From Piscinibacter defluvii (GTDB lineage Bacteria; Pseudomonadota; Gammaproteobacteria; Burkholderiales; Burkholderiaceae_C), in assembly GCF_004011805.1 (NCBI RefSeq), contig NZ_RCHJ01000005.1:124001-188000 (forward strand): DNA of 64,000 nt, in the 5' to 3' direction. Position numbers and translations under genes: made by a program. Positions 40,204-49,242 of the stretch are shown piece after piece (positions within the stretch are counted from its first letter, which is position 1; every line of letters starts with the position of its first letter). Under the pieces are notes generated by a model. The model searched no databases. It was given only the letters and a program-made list of their open reading frames with translations, and had not been told where the DNA came from.

Positions 40204-40360
40204 CGTTGCTCCCGCGGCGGCGGGGCGGCCGCGTGCGTGCATTGTCCGCCCGGCGACGAGGGCGCGGCTCGTTGCGTGCGATCAACCGTGCCGGCCGTGC
40301 CTGCCGCAAGACTGGCCGAACCGGCGCCGCCGAGAAGCGCACGGACGGAGACAGGCGACC

Positions 40361-43300
40361 ATGAGCACACCGATTCCCTGGGGCAGCGAGTTCCTGGTCA
40401 ACACGACCACGCTCTACTACCAGCAGTTTCCCGCGATCGCGGCGCTGGCCGACGGCCGCTTCGTCGCCGTGTGGGAAGACGACAGCTACAGCGCCCCCGA
40501 CGGCACGCGCGCCGTGCGTGGACGCCTGTTCGGCGCCGATGGGTCGGGCGCCGTCGAGTTCGTCGTCAACCTGACCACCGCCAACGCGCAGGACATGCCG
40601 ACCGTGGCGGCGCTGGCCGACGGCGGCTTCGTGGTCGCCTGGGCCGACCAGAGCCTGTCGGCCGACGATCCGTACTTGTCGGCCCTGAGGGCGCAGTACT
40701 TCGACGCCAGCGGTGCACGCTCAGGCCCGGAGTTCCTCGTCAACGCGGCGACCGCCGGGGCGCAGACGCAGCCGCAGCTCGCGACGCTGGACGACGGCCG
40801 TCTCGTCTGTGTGTGGGTGGACGGCAGCCAGACCGGCGGCGACAGCTCGGGCGATGCGATCCGCGGGCGCATCCTCGACCCCGCCGGCCGCACGCTCGGC
40901 CCGGAATTTCTGGTCAACACCACCACGGCGGGCGCGCAGGGCGACCCGGCGGTGACCGCGCTGGCCGACGGGCGCTTCGTCGTGACCTGGCAGGATGCCG
41001 GCGGGAGCGTGCCGCTGCTGCGCGGGCAGGTCTTCATCGGCGAGGGTGTCAAGGCCGGCAGCGAGTTCGTGCTCCCGAGCACCACCGGCATGGCCGACCC
41101 CGAGGTCACCGCGCTGCAGGATGGCCGCTTCCTGCTGACCTGGACCGACCTGGAAGGCGACGGGTCGGGCCGGTCCGTGCGCGGCCAGCTGTTCCGCGAC
41201 GACGGCAGCCGTTCGGGCGAGAGCTTCCTCGTCAACACGACGGCCCTCGCCGACCAGCAGGTCCCGGCGGCGGCGGCCTTGCACGACGGCCGCTTCGTCG
41301 TCGCCTGGGAAGACGCCAGCGCGGCAGGCCTCGATGACTCGGGCCGCGCGATCCGGGCCCAGGTGTTCAACCCGGACGGCAGCCGCAACGGCATCGAGTT
41401 CCTGGTCAACACGAGCGTGGTGGGGGACCAGGCCAATGTCTCGGTGGCGACGCTGGCCGATGGCCGCTTCGTCGTCGGCTGGACCGACTGGGGGACGAAC
41501 ACCGACGGCTCCGCCTCGGGCATCCGCGGCCAGGTCTTCGACCCGCGCGAGGCCGCGGTCACGCTGCGCGGCACCACCCTGGCCGACCAGCTCGTCGGCA
41601 CGCTGTGGGGCGACAGCCTGGCGGGCGGGTACGGCCATGACACCCTCAACGGTGCGGCGGGTTCCGACACGATCGCCGGCCAGGCCGGAAACGACACGCT
41701 GCGCGGCGGCGCAGGGAACGATCTGATCGACGGCGGCGACGGCCACGACCAGCTGCGCGGCGGCGGCGGCGGCGACGAGCTGTCGGGCGGCGCCGGCCAC
41801 GACACCCTGAGCGGCGATGCGGGCGCCGACCTGACGGTGGGCGGCCCGGGCGACGACACGCACCAGGTCGACAGCGTGGCCGACGTGGCGCTGGAGTTGC
41901 CGGGAGAGGGCACGGACATGCTGACCTCCGGCACGATCTCGCTCGACCTGCGCCTGTCCGAGAACATCGAGTACGCCCGTTTGAGCAGCACGCGGGCCCT
42001 GAACCTCACCGGCAACGCCAGCCACAACGTGCTGATCGGCAACCTCGCGTCCAACGTGCTCGACGGCGGCGCAGGCAACGACACGCTGCAGGGCGGTGCG
42101 GGCGACGACACCTACGTGGTGGACAGCGCGGGCGACATGCTCACCGAGGAGAGCGGCGGCGGGCGCGATCTCGTCAGGATCGCGACGGCAGCCTACACCT
42201 TGCCGGACTACGTCGAGGACGCCTGGATCCTTCTGCCGAGCGCCGTCACCGGCAACGGGCAAGGCAACGTGATCTACGCCGGCTGGTACGAGGACCGCAT
42301 CGACGGGGCCGGCGGATTCGACGAGGTGTCCTACGCCCTCGGCGCCGACGCCGGCGTCACCGTCAGCCTGGCCGTCACGACCGCGCAGGTCACCGGCGGC
42401 TCGGGCACGGACACGCTGCTGAACATCGAGAAACTGACCGGCTCGTCCTTCGACGACAGCCTGAGCGGCAACGCCGGCATGAACTGGCTGAACGGCGCGG
42501 CCGGGGCCGACACCCTGGTCGGCGGGGATGGCTCCGACACGTACTTCGTGGACACCGCCGCGGACGTGATCGTCGAGACCAATGCCAACCTGTCCACCGG
42601 CGGCACCGACGTCGTCTACAGCGCGGCGACCGCGTACACGCTGACCGCGAACGTCGAGGACGCCTTGATCACCCTCGACGGCGCCGCGGACCTGGCCGGC
42701 AACGCCGGCTCCAACGTCCTCTTCGCGGGCCCGGGCAACAACCGGCTCGACGGGGCGGACGGCATCGACACGGTCGACTACGTGCGTTCGACCGCAGGGG
42801 TCACGGTCGACCTGAGCGTGACGACCGCACAGGCCACCGGCGGCTCGGGCTCGGACACGCTGCTGAACATCGAGTTCCTGCACGGTTCCGGCTTCGCCGA
42901 CCGCCTCACGGGCCACGCCGGCGTCAACCTGCTGGACGGGCGCGCCGGCAATGACACGCTGACCGGAGGTGACGGCAACGACACCTACTGGGTCGACGCG
43001 GCCGGCGACGCGGTGGTCGAGTCGAACGTCGACATCGCCACCGGCGGTTCCGACCTCGTGTACAGCACGGCCGTCGCGTACACGCTGGGCGCGAACATCG
43101 AATCCGGCTGGATCCGCGTGGCCACGGCCGCGGACCTGACCGGCAACGCCGGCAACAACACGCTGGTGGCCGGTACCGGCAACAACCGCCTCGACGGGGC
43201 GGGCGGTGTCGACACCGTGACCTACGTCTACGCCGACGCGGCCAGCGCCGGCGTGACGGTCAACCTCGCGCTCGGCACCGCGCAGGCCACCGGCGGCTCG

Positions 43301-44668
43301 GGCAGCGACACGCTGCTGAACATCGAGAACCTGACCGGCTCGAACTACAACGACTCGCTCACCGGCAACGCCGGCGCGAACGTGCTCGACGGCGCCGGCG
43401 GCGCGGACACGCTGAGCGGCGGCGACGGTGCCGACACCTACCAGGTGCGCGAGGCTGGCGACCTGGTGGTCGAGACCAACGCAGCGGCCGCGGGCGGCAC
43501 GGACCTGGTGTACAGCAGCCTGGCGAGCTACACACTCGGCGCCAACGTCGAGAACGGCCGCATCACGACCGCGAGCGCCGCGTCGCTCACGGGCAACGGG
43601 CTCGGCAACGTGCTGTATGCCGGCACCGGCAACAGCACGCTCGACGGCGCCGCCGGCACCGACACCGTCTCGTACCAGTACGGCGCGTTCGCCGGCGTCA
43701 CCGTCAGCCTGGCGATCACCACCGCGCAGGCCACCGGCGGCTCGGGCAGCGACGTGGTCCTGAACGTCGAGAACCTCACCGGCTCGGGCTACGGCGACGT
43801 GCTGACCGGCAATGCCGGTGCCAATGCGATCAACGGCCTGGGCGGGGCCGACACGATGGCCGGCGGCGACGGGGCCGACACCTACTACGTCGACAGCAGC
43901 GGCGACGTGGTCAGCGAGACCAATGCCGCGGCGGCAGGCGGCATCGACACCGTCTACAGCTACCTCGCCAGCTGCACGCTGGGCAGCAACGTCGAGAACG
44001 GGCGCATCCGCACGACCGGCAGCGCCGACCTGAGCGGCAACACGCTGAGCAACCTCCTCTACGCCGGCGCCGGCAACAACGTGCTGAGCGGCGGCAGCGG
44101 CACCGACACGGTCTCGTACGAGTACGACTCGAGTGCCGGCGTGACGCTCAACCTCGCGCTCACCACGGCGCAGGCGACTGGCGGCTCCGGCAGCGACCGA
44201 TTGGTCTCGATCGAGAACCTGACCGGCTCGGCCTACGGCGACCGGCTGATCGGCAGCAGCGGCGCGAACGCGCTGCGTGGGCAGGGCGGCAACGACACGC
44301 TCGCCGGCGGGCTCGGCAACGACACGCTGACCGGCGGCAGCGGCGCGGACGGCTTCGTGTTCGAGACCGTGCCCAACGCGGCCACCAACCTGGACACGAT
44401 CGTCGACTTCGTGGCGGTCGACGACGGCATCGCGCTGGACAACGCAGTCTTTGCGCAACTGGGCGCCACCGGCGCGCTCGCCGTGGCCAACTTCCGCGCC
44501 AGCAGCACCGGCACGGCGGCCGACGCGAACGACTACGTGCTCTACAACACGACGACCGGCACGCTCGCCTACGACGCGGACGGCTCGGGCAGTGCGGCGG
44601 CGCCGATCGCAGTCGCGGTGCTGACCGGCGCGCCGACGCTGAGCTATGCAGACTTCGTGGTGATCTGA
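40361..44668 (+). CDS. RTX-type calcium-binding protein with N-terminal repeat domain
   Basis: The 1435-residue protein has three parts. Residues 1-400 hold seven repeats of about 57 residues marked by ADGRFVVxWxD, which fits a seven-bladed propeller-like domain. Residues 400-1340 hold RTX blocks (GGxGxDxL nonapeptides) and five near-identical modules of about 148 residues, each with TTAQATGGSGSDTLLNIE. The last 100 residues (FVFETVPNAATNLDTIVDF to LSYADFVVI) form the serralysin-type C-terminal secretion signal. No protease or lipase motif was found. It should leave by a type I system, fold in external calcium and act in adhesion, biofilm or S-layer-like cover. No type I exporter is nearby. 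Confidence 0.88.
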   Translation: MSTPIPWGSEFLVNTTTLYYQQFPAIAALADGRFVAVWEDDSYSAPDGTRAVRGRLFGADGSGAVEFVVNLTTANAQDMPTVAALADGGFVVAWADQSLSADDPYLSALRAQYFDASGARSGPEFLVNAATAGAQTQPQLATLDDGRLVCVWVDGSQTGGDSSGDAIRGRILDPAGRTLGPEFLVNTTTAGAQGDPAVTALADGRFVVTWQDAGGSVPLLRGQVFIGEGVKAGSEFVLPSTTGMADPEVTALQDGRFLLTWTDLEGDGSGRSVRGQLFRDDGSRSGESFLVNTTALADQQVPAAAALHDGRFVVAWEDASAAGLDDSGRAIRAQVFNPDGSRNGIEFLVNTSVVGDQANVSVATLADGRFVVGWTDWGTNTDGSASGIRGQVFDPREAAVTLRGTTLADQLVGTLWGDSLAGGYGHDTLNGAAGSDTIAGQAGNDTLRGGAGNDLIDGGDGHDQLRGGGGGDELSGGAGHDTLSGDAGADLTVGGPGDDTHQVDSVADVALELPGEGTDMLTSGTISLDLRLSENIEYARLSSTRALNLTGNASHNVLIGNLASNVLDGGAGNDTLQGGAGDDTYVVDSAGDMLTEESGGGRDLVRIATAAYTLPDYVEDAWILLPSAVTGNGQGNVIYAGWYEDRIDGAGGFDEVSYALGADAGVTVSLAVTTAQVTGGSGTDTLLNIEKLTGSSFDDSLSGNAGMNWLNGAAGADTLVGGDGSDTYFVDTAADVIVETNANLSTGGTDVVYSAATAYTLTANVEDALITLDGAADLAGNAGSNVLFAGPGNNRLDGADGIDTVDYVRSTAGVTVDLSVTTAQATGGSGSDTLLNIEFLHGSGFADRLTGHAGVNLLDGRAGNDTLTGGDGNDTYWVDAAGDAVVESNVDIATGGSDLVYSTAVAYTLGANIESGWIRVATAADLTGNAGNNTLVAGTGNNRLDGAGGVDTVTYVYADAASAGVTVNLALGTAQATGGSGSDTLLNIENLTGSNYNDSLTGNAGANVLDGAGGADTLSGGDGADTYQVREAGDLVVETNAAAAGGTDLVYSSLASYTLGANVENGRITTASAASLTGNGLGNVLYAGTGNSTLDGAAGTDTVSYQYGAFAGVTVSLAITTAQATGGSGSDVVLNVENLTGSGYGDVLTGNAGANAINGLGGADTMAGGDGADTYYVDSSGDVVSETNAAAAGGIDTVYSYLASCTLGSNVENGRIRTTGSADLSGNTLSNLLYAGAGNNVLSGGSGTDTVSYEYDSSAGVTLNLALTTAQATGGSGSDRLVSIENLTGSAYGDRLIGSSGANALRGQGGNDTLAGGLGNDTLTGGSGADGFVFETVPNAATNLDTIVDFVAVDDGIALDNAVFAQLGATGALAVANFRASSTGTAADANDYVLYNTTTGTLAYDADGSGSAAAPIAVAVLTGAPTLSYADFVVI
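42381..44215 (+). repeat. Five tandem copies of a module of about 447 bp inside the RTX gene
   Basis: The conserved core (encoding AQATGGSGSDTLLNIE) recurs starting near 42383, 42828, 43281, 43725 and 44169, with spacings of about 445, 453, 444 and 444 bases. High nucleotide identity makes this stretch prone to recombination and copy-number change. Confidence 0.8.
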
Positions 44669-44738
44669 AGCCGGGTGCCGTTGGCCGTGGCCGGTCGGTG
44701 CGACCTGCCCCGCGCCGACCTCCGACAATGGACACCCG

Positions 44739-45626
44739 ATGGTCTCCGAACCGCACCGCCTCGCCTGGCTGCTGCTGTGGGTCACACCCGCGCTGTGGTC
44801 GTCGAACTACCTGATCGCCCGCGCCGCCGACGGCGTGATCGCACCGCACCTGCTGGCGCTGCTGCGCTGGACCCTGGCGCTGCTGCTGCTGCTGCCCTTC
44901 AGCTGGCGCGCGCTGGTGCGCGAGCCGCGCGGCTGGCTGCGCGAATGGCCGCAGCTGCTCGTGCTCGGCGGGCTCGGCATGTGGATCTGCGGAGCCTTCG
45001 TCTACATCGGCGCGCGGACCACGAGCGCGCTGAACATCGCGCTGATCTACGCCGTGGCGCCGGTGGGCATCGCGGTCTGCGGCGTGCGGCTGCTGCACGA
45101 GCGCATGTCCGCGGCACAGCGGCTCGGCGCCGCACTCGCCGTGGCCGGTGTCCTGTACGTGATCGCCCGCGGCGACGTCGGCAACCTGATCGCCGTGCGC
45201 TTTGCGCTCGGCGATGCGTGGATCGTGGCCGCGTCGGTCTCGTGGATTGCCTATTCGGTGCTCTCGCAGCGCTGGAAGTCGGTGCTTCCGCCGGCAGCGC
45301 GCACCGCCGCCGTCGTGGCCGGCGGGGTGCTGGTGCTGCTGCCCTTCACGCTGCTCGAGGCCTGGGCTGCACCGCAGCCGCCGTGGAGCGCCCGTGCCGC
45401 GCTGCTCGTTGTCTTGGCTGCGCTGCTGCCCGGCGCGCTCTCGTACACCGCCTACGCCATCGTGCAGCGCGAGCTGGGCGCGGCACGCACCGGCCTGATG
45501 CTCTACCTGGCGCCGCTGTATGCCGCGCTGCTCGCCTGGGCCCTGCTCGGCGAGCCGCCGCGCGGCTACCACGTCGTCGGCGCGGCACTGATCCTGCCGA
45601 GTATCTGGCTCGCCACACGCAGATGA
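44739..45626 (+). CDS. EamA/DMT-family transporter
   Basis: The 295-residue protein has ten hydrophobic segments in two EamA repeats (about 10-140 and 155-290). Typical pieces are LLLWVTPALWSSNYLIARAA at the start, TTSALNIALIYAVAPVGIAV at the end of repeat one, and ALLPGALSYTAYAIVQRELG in repeat two. DMT transporters export metabolites or amino acids across the inner membrane; the substrate is unknown. It follows the RTX gene by 70 bases on the same strand, but nothing ties them functionally. Confidence 0.88.
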   Translation: MVSEPHRLAWLLLWVTPALWSSNYLIARAADGVIAPHLLALLRWTLALLLLLPFSWRALVREPRGWLREWPQLLVLGGLGMWICGAFVYIGARTTSALNIALIYAVAPVGIAVCGVRLLHERMSAAQRLGAALAVAGVLYVIARGDVGNLIAVRFALGDAWIVAASVSWIAYSVLSQRWKSVLPPAARTAAVVAGGVLVLLPFTLLEAWAAPQPPWSARAALLVVLAALLPGALSYTAYAIVQRELGAARTGLMLYLAPLYAALLAWALLGEPPRGYHVVGAALILPSIWLATRR

Positions 45627-45687
45627 CGCAGACGAATCGATGGCGCCGACGGTCGCGGTGATGGGACTGGCGCGGTCGGCCCAGCGC

Positions 45688-45775
45688 TGGCGGAAGCGGT
45701 GAGATTCGAACTCACGGACGGTTGCCCGTCGCCGGTTTTCAAGACCGGTGCAATCGACCACTCTGCCACGCTTCC
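45688..45775 (-). tRNA. tRNA-Ser (UGA)
   Basis: The 88-base gene folds as a class II tRNA. Acceptor arms pair GGAAGCG with CGCTTCC. The anticodon stem CCGGT/ACCGG holds a CTTGAAA loop with anticodon TGA. There is a long variable arm, and a T-loop TTCGAAT. The 3' CCA is encoded (45688-45690). It reads serine UCA and UCG codons. Confidence 0.96.
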
Positions 45776-45785
45776 CGTGCGGGGG

Positions 45786-45791
45786 ATTCTA
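45786..45791 (-). promoter_or_regulatory. -10 element of the tRNA-Ser promoter
   Basis: On the minus strand TAGAAT lies about 10 bases ahead of the mature tRNA 5' end and is followed by a GC-rich discriminator, which fits stringent control. The -35 is weak, with only loose matches at the right spacing. Confidence 0.55.
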
Positions 45792-45952
45792 TCGAGCGGT
45801 TGTCCTCGGGCGACCTGACGCGACGCTGATCGAAGTCCGCGACAGCGGTGCCGCAAGAACCTAGGGATGTCGGCGGCGCGCAATCCAGCACCATCCAAGC
45901 GTCGTGGTCCGCGCGGCGCGGCACTCGGCATTGATGCGACTGGAGGTGCGAT

Positions 45953-46942
45953 GTGACGGGTTCACTTCTCTCCTTTCTTGGTCTGCCGCCGCCTCGGCGT
46001 GGTTTGCCGGGGCAGGCGAAGGCCGGCCCCAGGCAGCCCACCGGCCCCATCCGTGCGCCGGGCGTCGAGCCCCGCGAGGAACTGCCCGCGCAGCGCCCGC
46101 CGGCGCCGAGCCAGGGCGCGCCGAAGCCGCCCGCGGGCTCGGTGCCGGACAGCCTGCGCATGCGGCGCGATCCGCTCGGCACCGGCGGCCTGCCGCCGAA
46201 CCTGCGGCCGAAGATCCCGGCTGGGGGCAACGCCGCCAAGCCCGGCGAGCCGACCGACGACGAGATCGCAAAGGCCAGGGCCGCCTTCGAGAAGACCCAG
46301 CTCAAGGGTGCCGAGCAGCTGGCCGCGGTGGTCACGCGGATCGGCGAGAAGCAGCGCCGCGATCCGCTCGTGGCGGTGCTCCGCAACGGGCTGAACAGGA
46401 TCCAGCCCTTCGTCTCCGACAAGAAGTTCAAGGAGGGGCTGCACGCGGCGCTCGATGAACTCGCCAACAAGGGGCTGGAGAAGGGCTTCGTCAAGCTGAT
46501 CGAGCTGGCCATCGGCAAGACGGCCGGCGAAGTGAAGCGACCGGACCCGAGTGTTCCGCCGACCGGGACCAAGCCCGACGAGGCCCCCGGCGAAGTGATA
46601 GTCACCAAGGACATCGAGATCGGCGGCGGCAAGGGGAACGAACGGTTCGTCTTCGATGGCGTGCCGCCGAGGGTTGCGCCGGGCGGGCCGATGCTCTTCA
46701 AGGTGTGGACACCTGCCCGCTGGAGCCTCAAGAACAAGCGCTGGGACAACACGCGCGTGATCGTCGAGTTCAGGGGCAGCGGCCCGAAAGGCTGGGCACT
46801 GCCCAGTGCCGCGTTCCGCAACAAGGGCGCGAACGACGTGAAGATGAAGGCCCCCGACGTGCCGGGCCCGTACGTGCTCTACATCGAGGCGGCGGGCATT
46901 CGCGAGCCGAGCCCGGAGCGGGAGTTCCAGGTCACGCCGTAG
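45953..46942 (+). CDS. Unrecognised Pro-rich protein with C-terminal beta domain
   Basis: I do not recognise this 329-residue protein. The first 100 residues are rich in Pro, Gly and Arg and probably disordered. Residues 100-190 are helical and basic (EKTQLKGAEQLAAVVTRIGEK). Residues 210-329 look like a beta-sandwich (DIEIGGGKGNERFVFDG to GPYVLYIEAAGIREPSPERE). There is no signal peptide or clear membrane helix. The start is GTG, fixed by a GGAGG ribosome site 6 bases upstream. It sits upstream of the tRNA-Ser gene and is followed by nearly 400 bases without a gene, an isolated place that may mark acquired DNA. Confidence 0.6.
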   Translation: MTGSLLSFLGLPPPRRGLPGQAKAGPRQPTGPIRAPGVEPREELPAQRPPAPSQGAPKPPAGSVPDSLRMRRDPLGTGGLPPNLRPKIPAGGNAAKPGEPTDDEIAKARAAFEKTQLKGAEQLAAVVTRIGEKQRRDPLVAVLRNGLNRIQPFVSDKKFKEGLHAALDELANKGLEKGFVKLIELAIGKTAGEVKRPDPSVPPTGTKPDEAPGEVIVTKDIEIGGGKGNERFVFDGVPPRVAPGGPMLFKVWTPARWSLKNKRWDNTRVIVEFRGSGPKGWALPSAAFRNKGANDVKMKAPDVPGPYVLYIEAAGIREPSPEREFQVTP

Positions 46943-47337
46943 TGCGGCTGCTTCGGCGGTGGGGTGCACCGTCGAGGTGGGCATCGGGCCGGGGCAGGGG
47001 CCGGAGCAGTCTCGACAGCGGCCCGTCGTGCGGGCTCGTGTCGACGAAGGACTGCGGCTGGATCGAGGCTGCTGGTGGTGGCTGGGGCGGGCTGCGCAGG
47101 CGAGTGCCCGAGCGGATCGGCCTCTCGGAGCCTGGGCGGCCACCCTGGACCGATGAGCAACGTTCGCACGCACGGATTGAATGCGTGCTGCCGACCCATC
47201 AGCGACATCCGGTGCCCCCAACAGCGCGTCGCGAACCGGTCGCTCCCGCATGACCGCACATTCGGCAGTGCCCTCTGCCCCGACAACGGGCCCCATGGCA
47301 GCGGCGTCGACTCGTTTGGTCGTGCGCTGCAACCGGC
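46943..47337. other. Intergenic stretch without a supported gene
   Basis: This 395-base gap lies between the unrecognised Pro-rich gene and the convergent transketolase subunit gene. Frames cross it but have no start with a ribosome site and no recognisable protein. I see no clear terminator, repeat or RNA structure. It may be a gene remnant. Confidence 0.5.
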
Positions 47338-48348
47338 TCAACGAAGCCAGTCCTTGATGCGAGCGCCCAGGCTCTCGCGGCTGATGCCGTAGCGGTCGTG
47401 CAGCGTCGGAAGCGCGCCCGCATCGAGAAACGCATCGGGCAGCCCGGCCAGCTGGAAGCCGGCGGGCTGCACGCGGTGTCGCAACAGTGCGCTTGCAACC
47501 GCCTCGCCGAGCCCTCCAATTACCGAGTGGTTCTCGGCCACGACCACCAGGCGGTGCTTGTAGCGCACGTTCTCGACGATCGCCATCTCGTCCAGCGGCT
47601 TGATGGTGGGGCAATGCAGCACTGCAACATCGACATGGTCTCTGGCCAGATCCTTCGCCGCCTCCAGCGCCCGCATCGTCATCAGGCCGCTGGAGATGAC
47701 CAGCACGTCGCCGCCGTCGCGCAGCAGCTTGGCCTTCCCCAGCTCGAATCGGTAGCCCTCGATCTCGTCGAGCACCAGCGGCACGTTGCCGCGGAGGAGG
47801 CGCATGTAGACCGGGCCCTTGTGCTCCGCGATCTGCGGGACGGCCTGTTCGATGTCCAGCGCATCGCAGGGATCGACGATGGTCAGGCCGGGAACGCCAC
47901 GCATCAGCGCGACGTCCTCGATCGCGGCATGGCTCGGGCCGTAACCCGTGGTCAGGCCCGGCAAGGCGCAGCAGATCTTGACGTTCAGGTCCTCCTCGGC
48001 GATCACCTGGTGGATGAAGTCGAACGCGCGACGCGTGCCGAACGCGGCGTAGGTCGTCGCGAAGGGGACCAGGCCCTCCTTGGCCATGCCACCGGCGGCG
48101 CCCATCAGCAGCTGCTCGGCCATGCCCATCTGAAAGAAGCGCTCGGGGTACGCCTGCGCAAACAGGTGCAGGTCGGTGTACTTGGCGAGGTCGGCCGTGA
48201 GGCCGACGACATCCGGCCGGTCCGCGGCGTAGGCGACGAGCGCCTTTCCGAATGGCGCGGCCTTGACCTTCTGGCCCTCGGAGGCGATCGAGGCGATCAT
48301 CGCCGAAGTGGTCAGGCGCGGTTTCTTGTCTGCGGCGGCGGTGCTCAT
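47338..48348 (-). CDS. Transketolase, C-terminal subunit
   Basis: The 336-residue protein corresponds to the second half of transketolase: the pyrimidine-binding domain (FFQMGMAEQLLMGAAGGMAKEG near residue 70, with the conserved Glu that activates TPP) and the C-terminal regulatory domain (VVVAENHSVIGGLGEAV near 270). It should pair with the N-terminal subunit encoded just before it; their genes overlap by 4 bases. The pair transfers two-carbon ketol units between sugars. A TGAAGGAG ribosome site precedes the ATG. As the last gene of the TRAP operon it probably acts on the imported sugar or polyol rather than in the housekeeping pentose phosphate pathway. Confidence 0.9.
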   Translation of the reverse strand: MSTAAADKKPRLTTSAMIASIASEGQKVKAAPFGKALVAYAADRPDVVGLTADLAKYTDLHLFAQAYPERFFQMGMAEQLLMGAAGGMAKEGLVPFATTYAAFGTRRAFDFIHQVIAEEDLNVKICCALPGLTTGYGPSHAAIEDVALMRGVPGLTIVDPCDALDIEQAVPQIAEHKGPVYMRLLRGNVPLVLDEIEGYRFELGKAKLLRDGGDVLVISSGLMTMRALEAAKDLARDHVDVAVLHCPTIKPLDEMAIVENVRYKHRLVVVAENHSVIGGLGEAVASALLRHRVQPAGFQLAGLPDAFLDAGALPTLHDRYGISRESLGARIKDWLR

Positions 48349-49211
48349 GCCGGGGCTCCTTCAGGTTGCACGTAGGGCTGGGACTGGTCCAGGATCTCGA
48401 GGGCCTTCTGCCACTCGGTCGGGTCGACGCGGATGAAGTGGTTCTTCTCGCGCTGCTCGAGGAAGGGCACGCCCTTGCCCATCAGCGTGTCGAAGACGAT
48501 CACGCGCGGCTTCGCATCCTTCAGCAGCCGCGCCGTGTCAAAGGCCTCGACGACAGCGGCAAGGTCGTTGCCGTTCACACGCTGGACGTGCCAGCCGAAG
48601 GCAGCCCACTTGTCGAGAAGGGGCTCGAACCCCAGCACCTTGCCCGACGGACCGTCGGCCTGCTGGTTGTTGACGTCCACCAGGCAGATCAGGTTGTCCA
48701 GCTTGTGGTGTGCGGCCGACATCGCGGCTTCCCACGTGGAGCCTTCGTCGAGCTCGCCGTCGGACATCGAGTTGTAGACGAAGGCCGGATTCTTCTTCTG
48801 CTTCAGCGCGAGCGCGATGCCCACGCCAATGATCAGCCCCTGGCCGAGCGAGCCGCCCGAGATCTCCATGCCGGGTGTGTAGGTCGCCATGCCCGACATC
48901 GGCAGGCGGCTGTCGTCGCTGCCGTAGGTCTCGAGCTCGCTCTCGGCGATGACGCCGGCCTCGATCAGCGCCGCGTAGTGCGCGATCGCGTAGTGCCCAT
49001 GCGAGAGCAGGAAGCGGTCGCGACCCTCCCATTCGGGCTCCTGCGGGCGCAGGTTCATCGCATGGCAGTAGGCAGTCGCGAGAACGTCGGCCCAGCCGAG
49101 CGCCTGGCCGATGTAGCCCTGGCCCTGGACCTCGCCCATGCGCAGCGCGAAGCGCCGAATGCGGTAGGCGCGCTGCGCGAGGCCGGCGAGCTGGTTGTTG
49201 GTGGTCGTCAC
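48345..49211 (-). CDS. Transketolase, N-terminal (TPP-binding) subunit
   Basis: The 288-residue subunit binds thiamine diphosphate and Mg2+. Signatures are DRFLLSHGHYAIAHYAALIE near residue 65, GMEISGGSLGQGLIIGVGIA near 120, and the GDG-like motif as MSDGELDEGSTWEAA near 155, followed by LICLVDVNNQQADG. The start is a GTG with an AAGGAG site 8 bases upstream. It overlaps the C-terminal subunit gene by 4 bases, so both chains are made in equal amounts. It follows the TRAP large permease after 31 bases. Confidence 0.91.
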   Translation of the reverse strand: MTTTNNQLAGLAQRAYRIRRFALRMGEVQGQGYIGQALGWADVLATAYCHAMNLRPQEPEWEGRDRFLLSHGHYAIAHYAALIEAGVIAESELETYGSDDSRLPMSGMATYTPGMEISGGSLGQGLIIGVGIALALKQKKNPAFVYNSMSDGELDEGSTWEAAMSAAHHKLDNLICLVDVNNQQADGPSGKVLGFEPLLDKWAAFGWHVQRVNGNDLAAVVEAFDTARLLKDAKPRVIVFDTLMGKGVPFLEQREKNHFIRVDPTEWQKALEILDQSQPYVQPEGAPA

Positions 49212-49242
49212 GGATGGCTCCTTGGGTTGTCGGACAGAGGGC

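Noticed and set aside
41560-44300. Regular repeats resembling a CRISPR array or tandem satellite
   Set aside because: Repeats are in frame and encode GGxGxD nonapeptides and larger protein modules. There is no constant short repeat with unique spacers and no cas gene.
40721-44785. Long minus-strand frame opposite the RTX gene (over 1350 codons)
   Set aside because: Its apparent repeats are the antisense image of the RTX modules; the plus-strand frame has clear protein repeats and a secretion signal.
46705-47253. Possible gene bridging the intergenic stretch
   Set aside because: It starts inside the Pro-rich gene in another frame and has no ribosome site or recognisable protein pattern.
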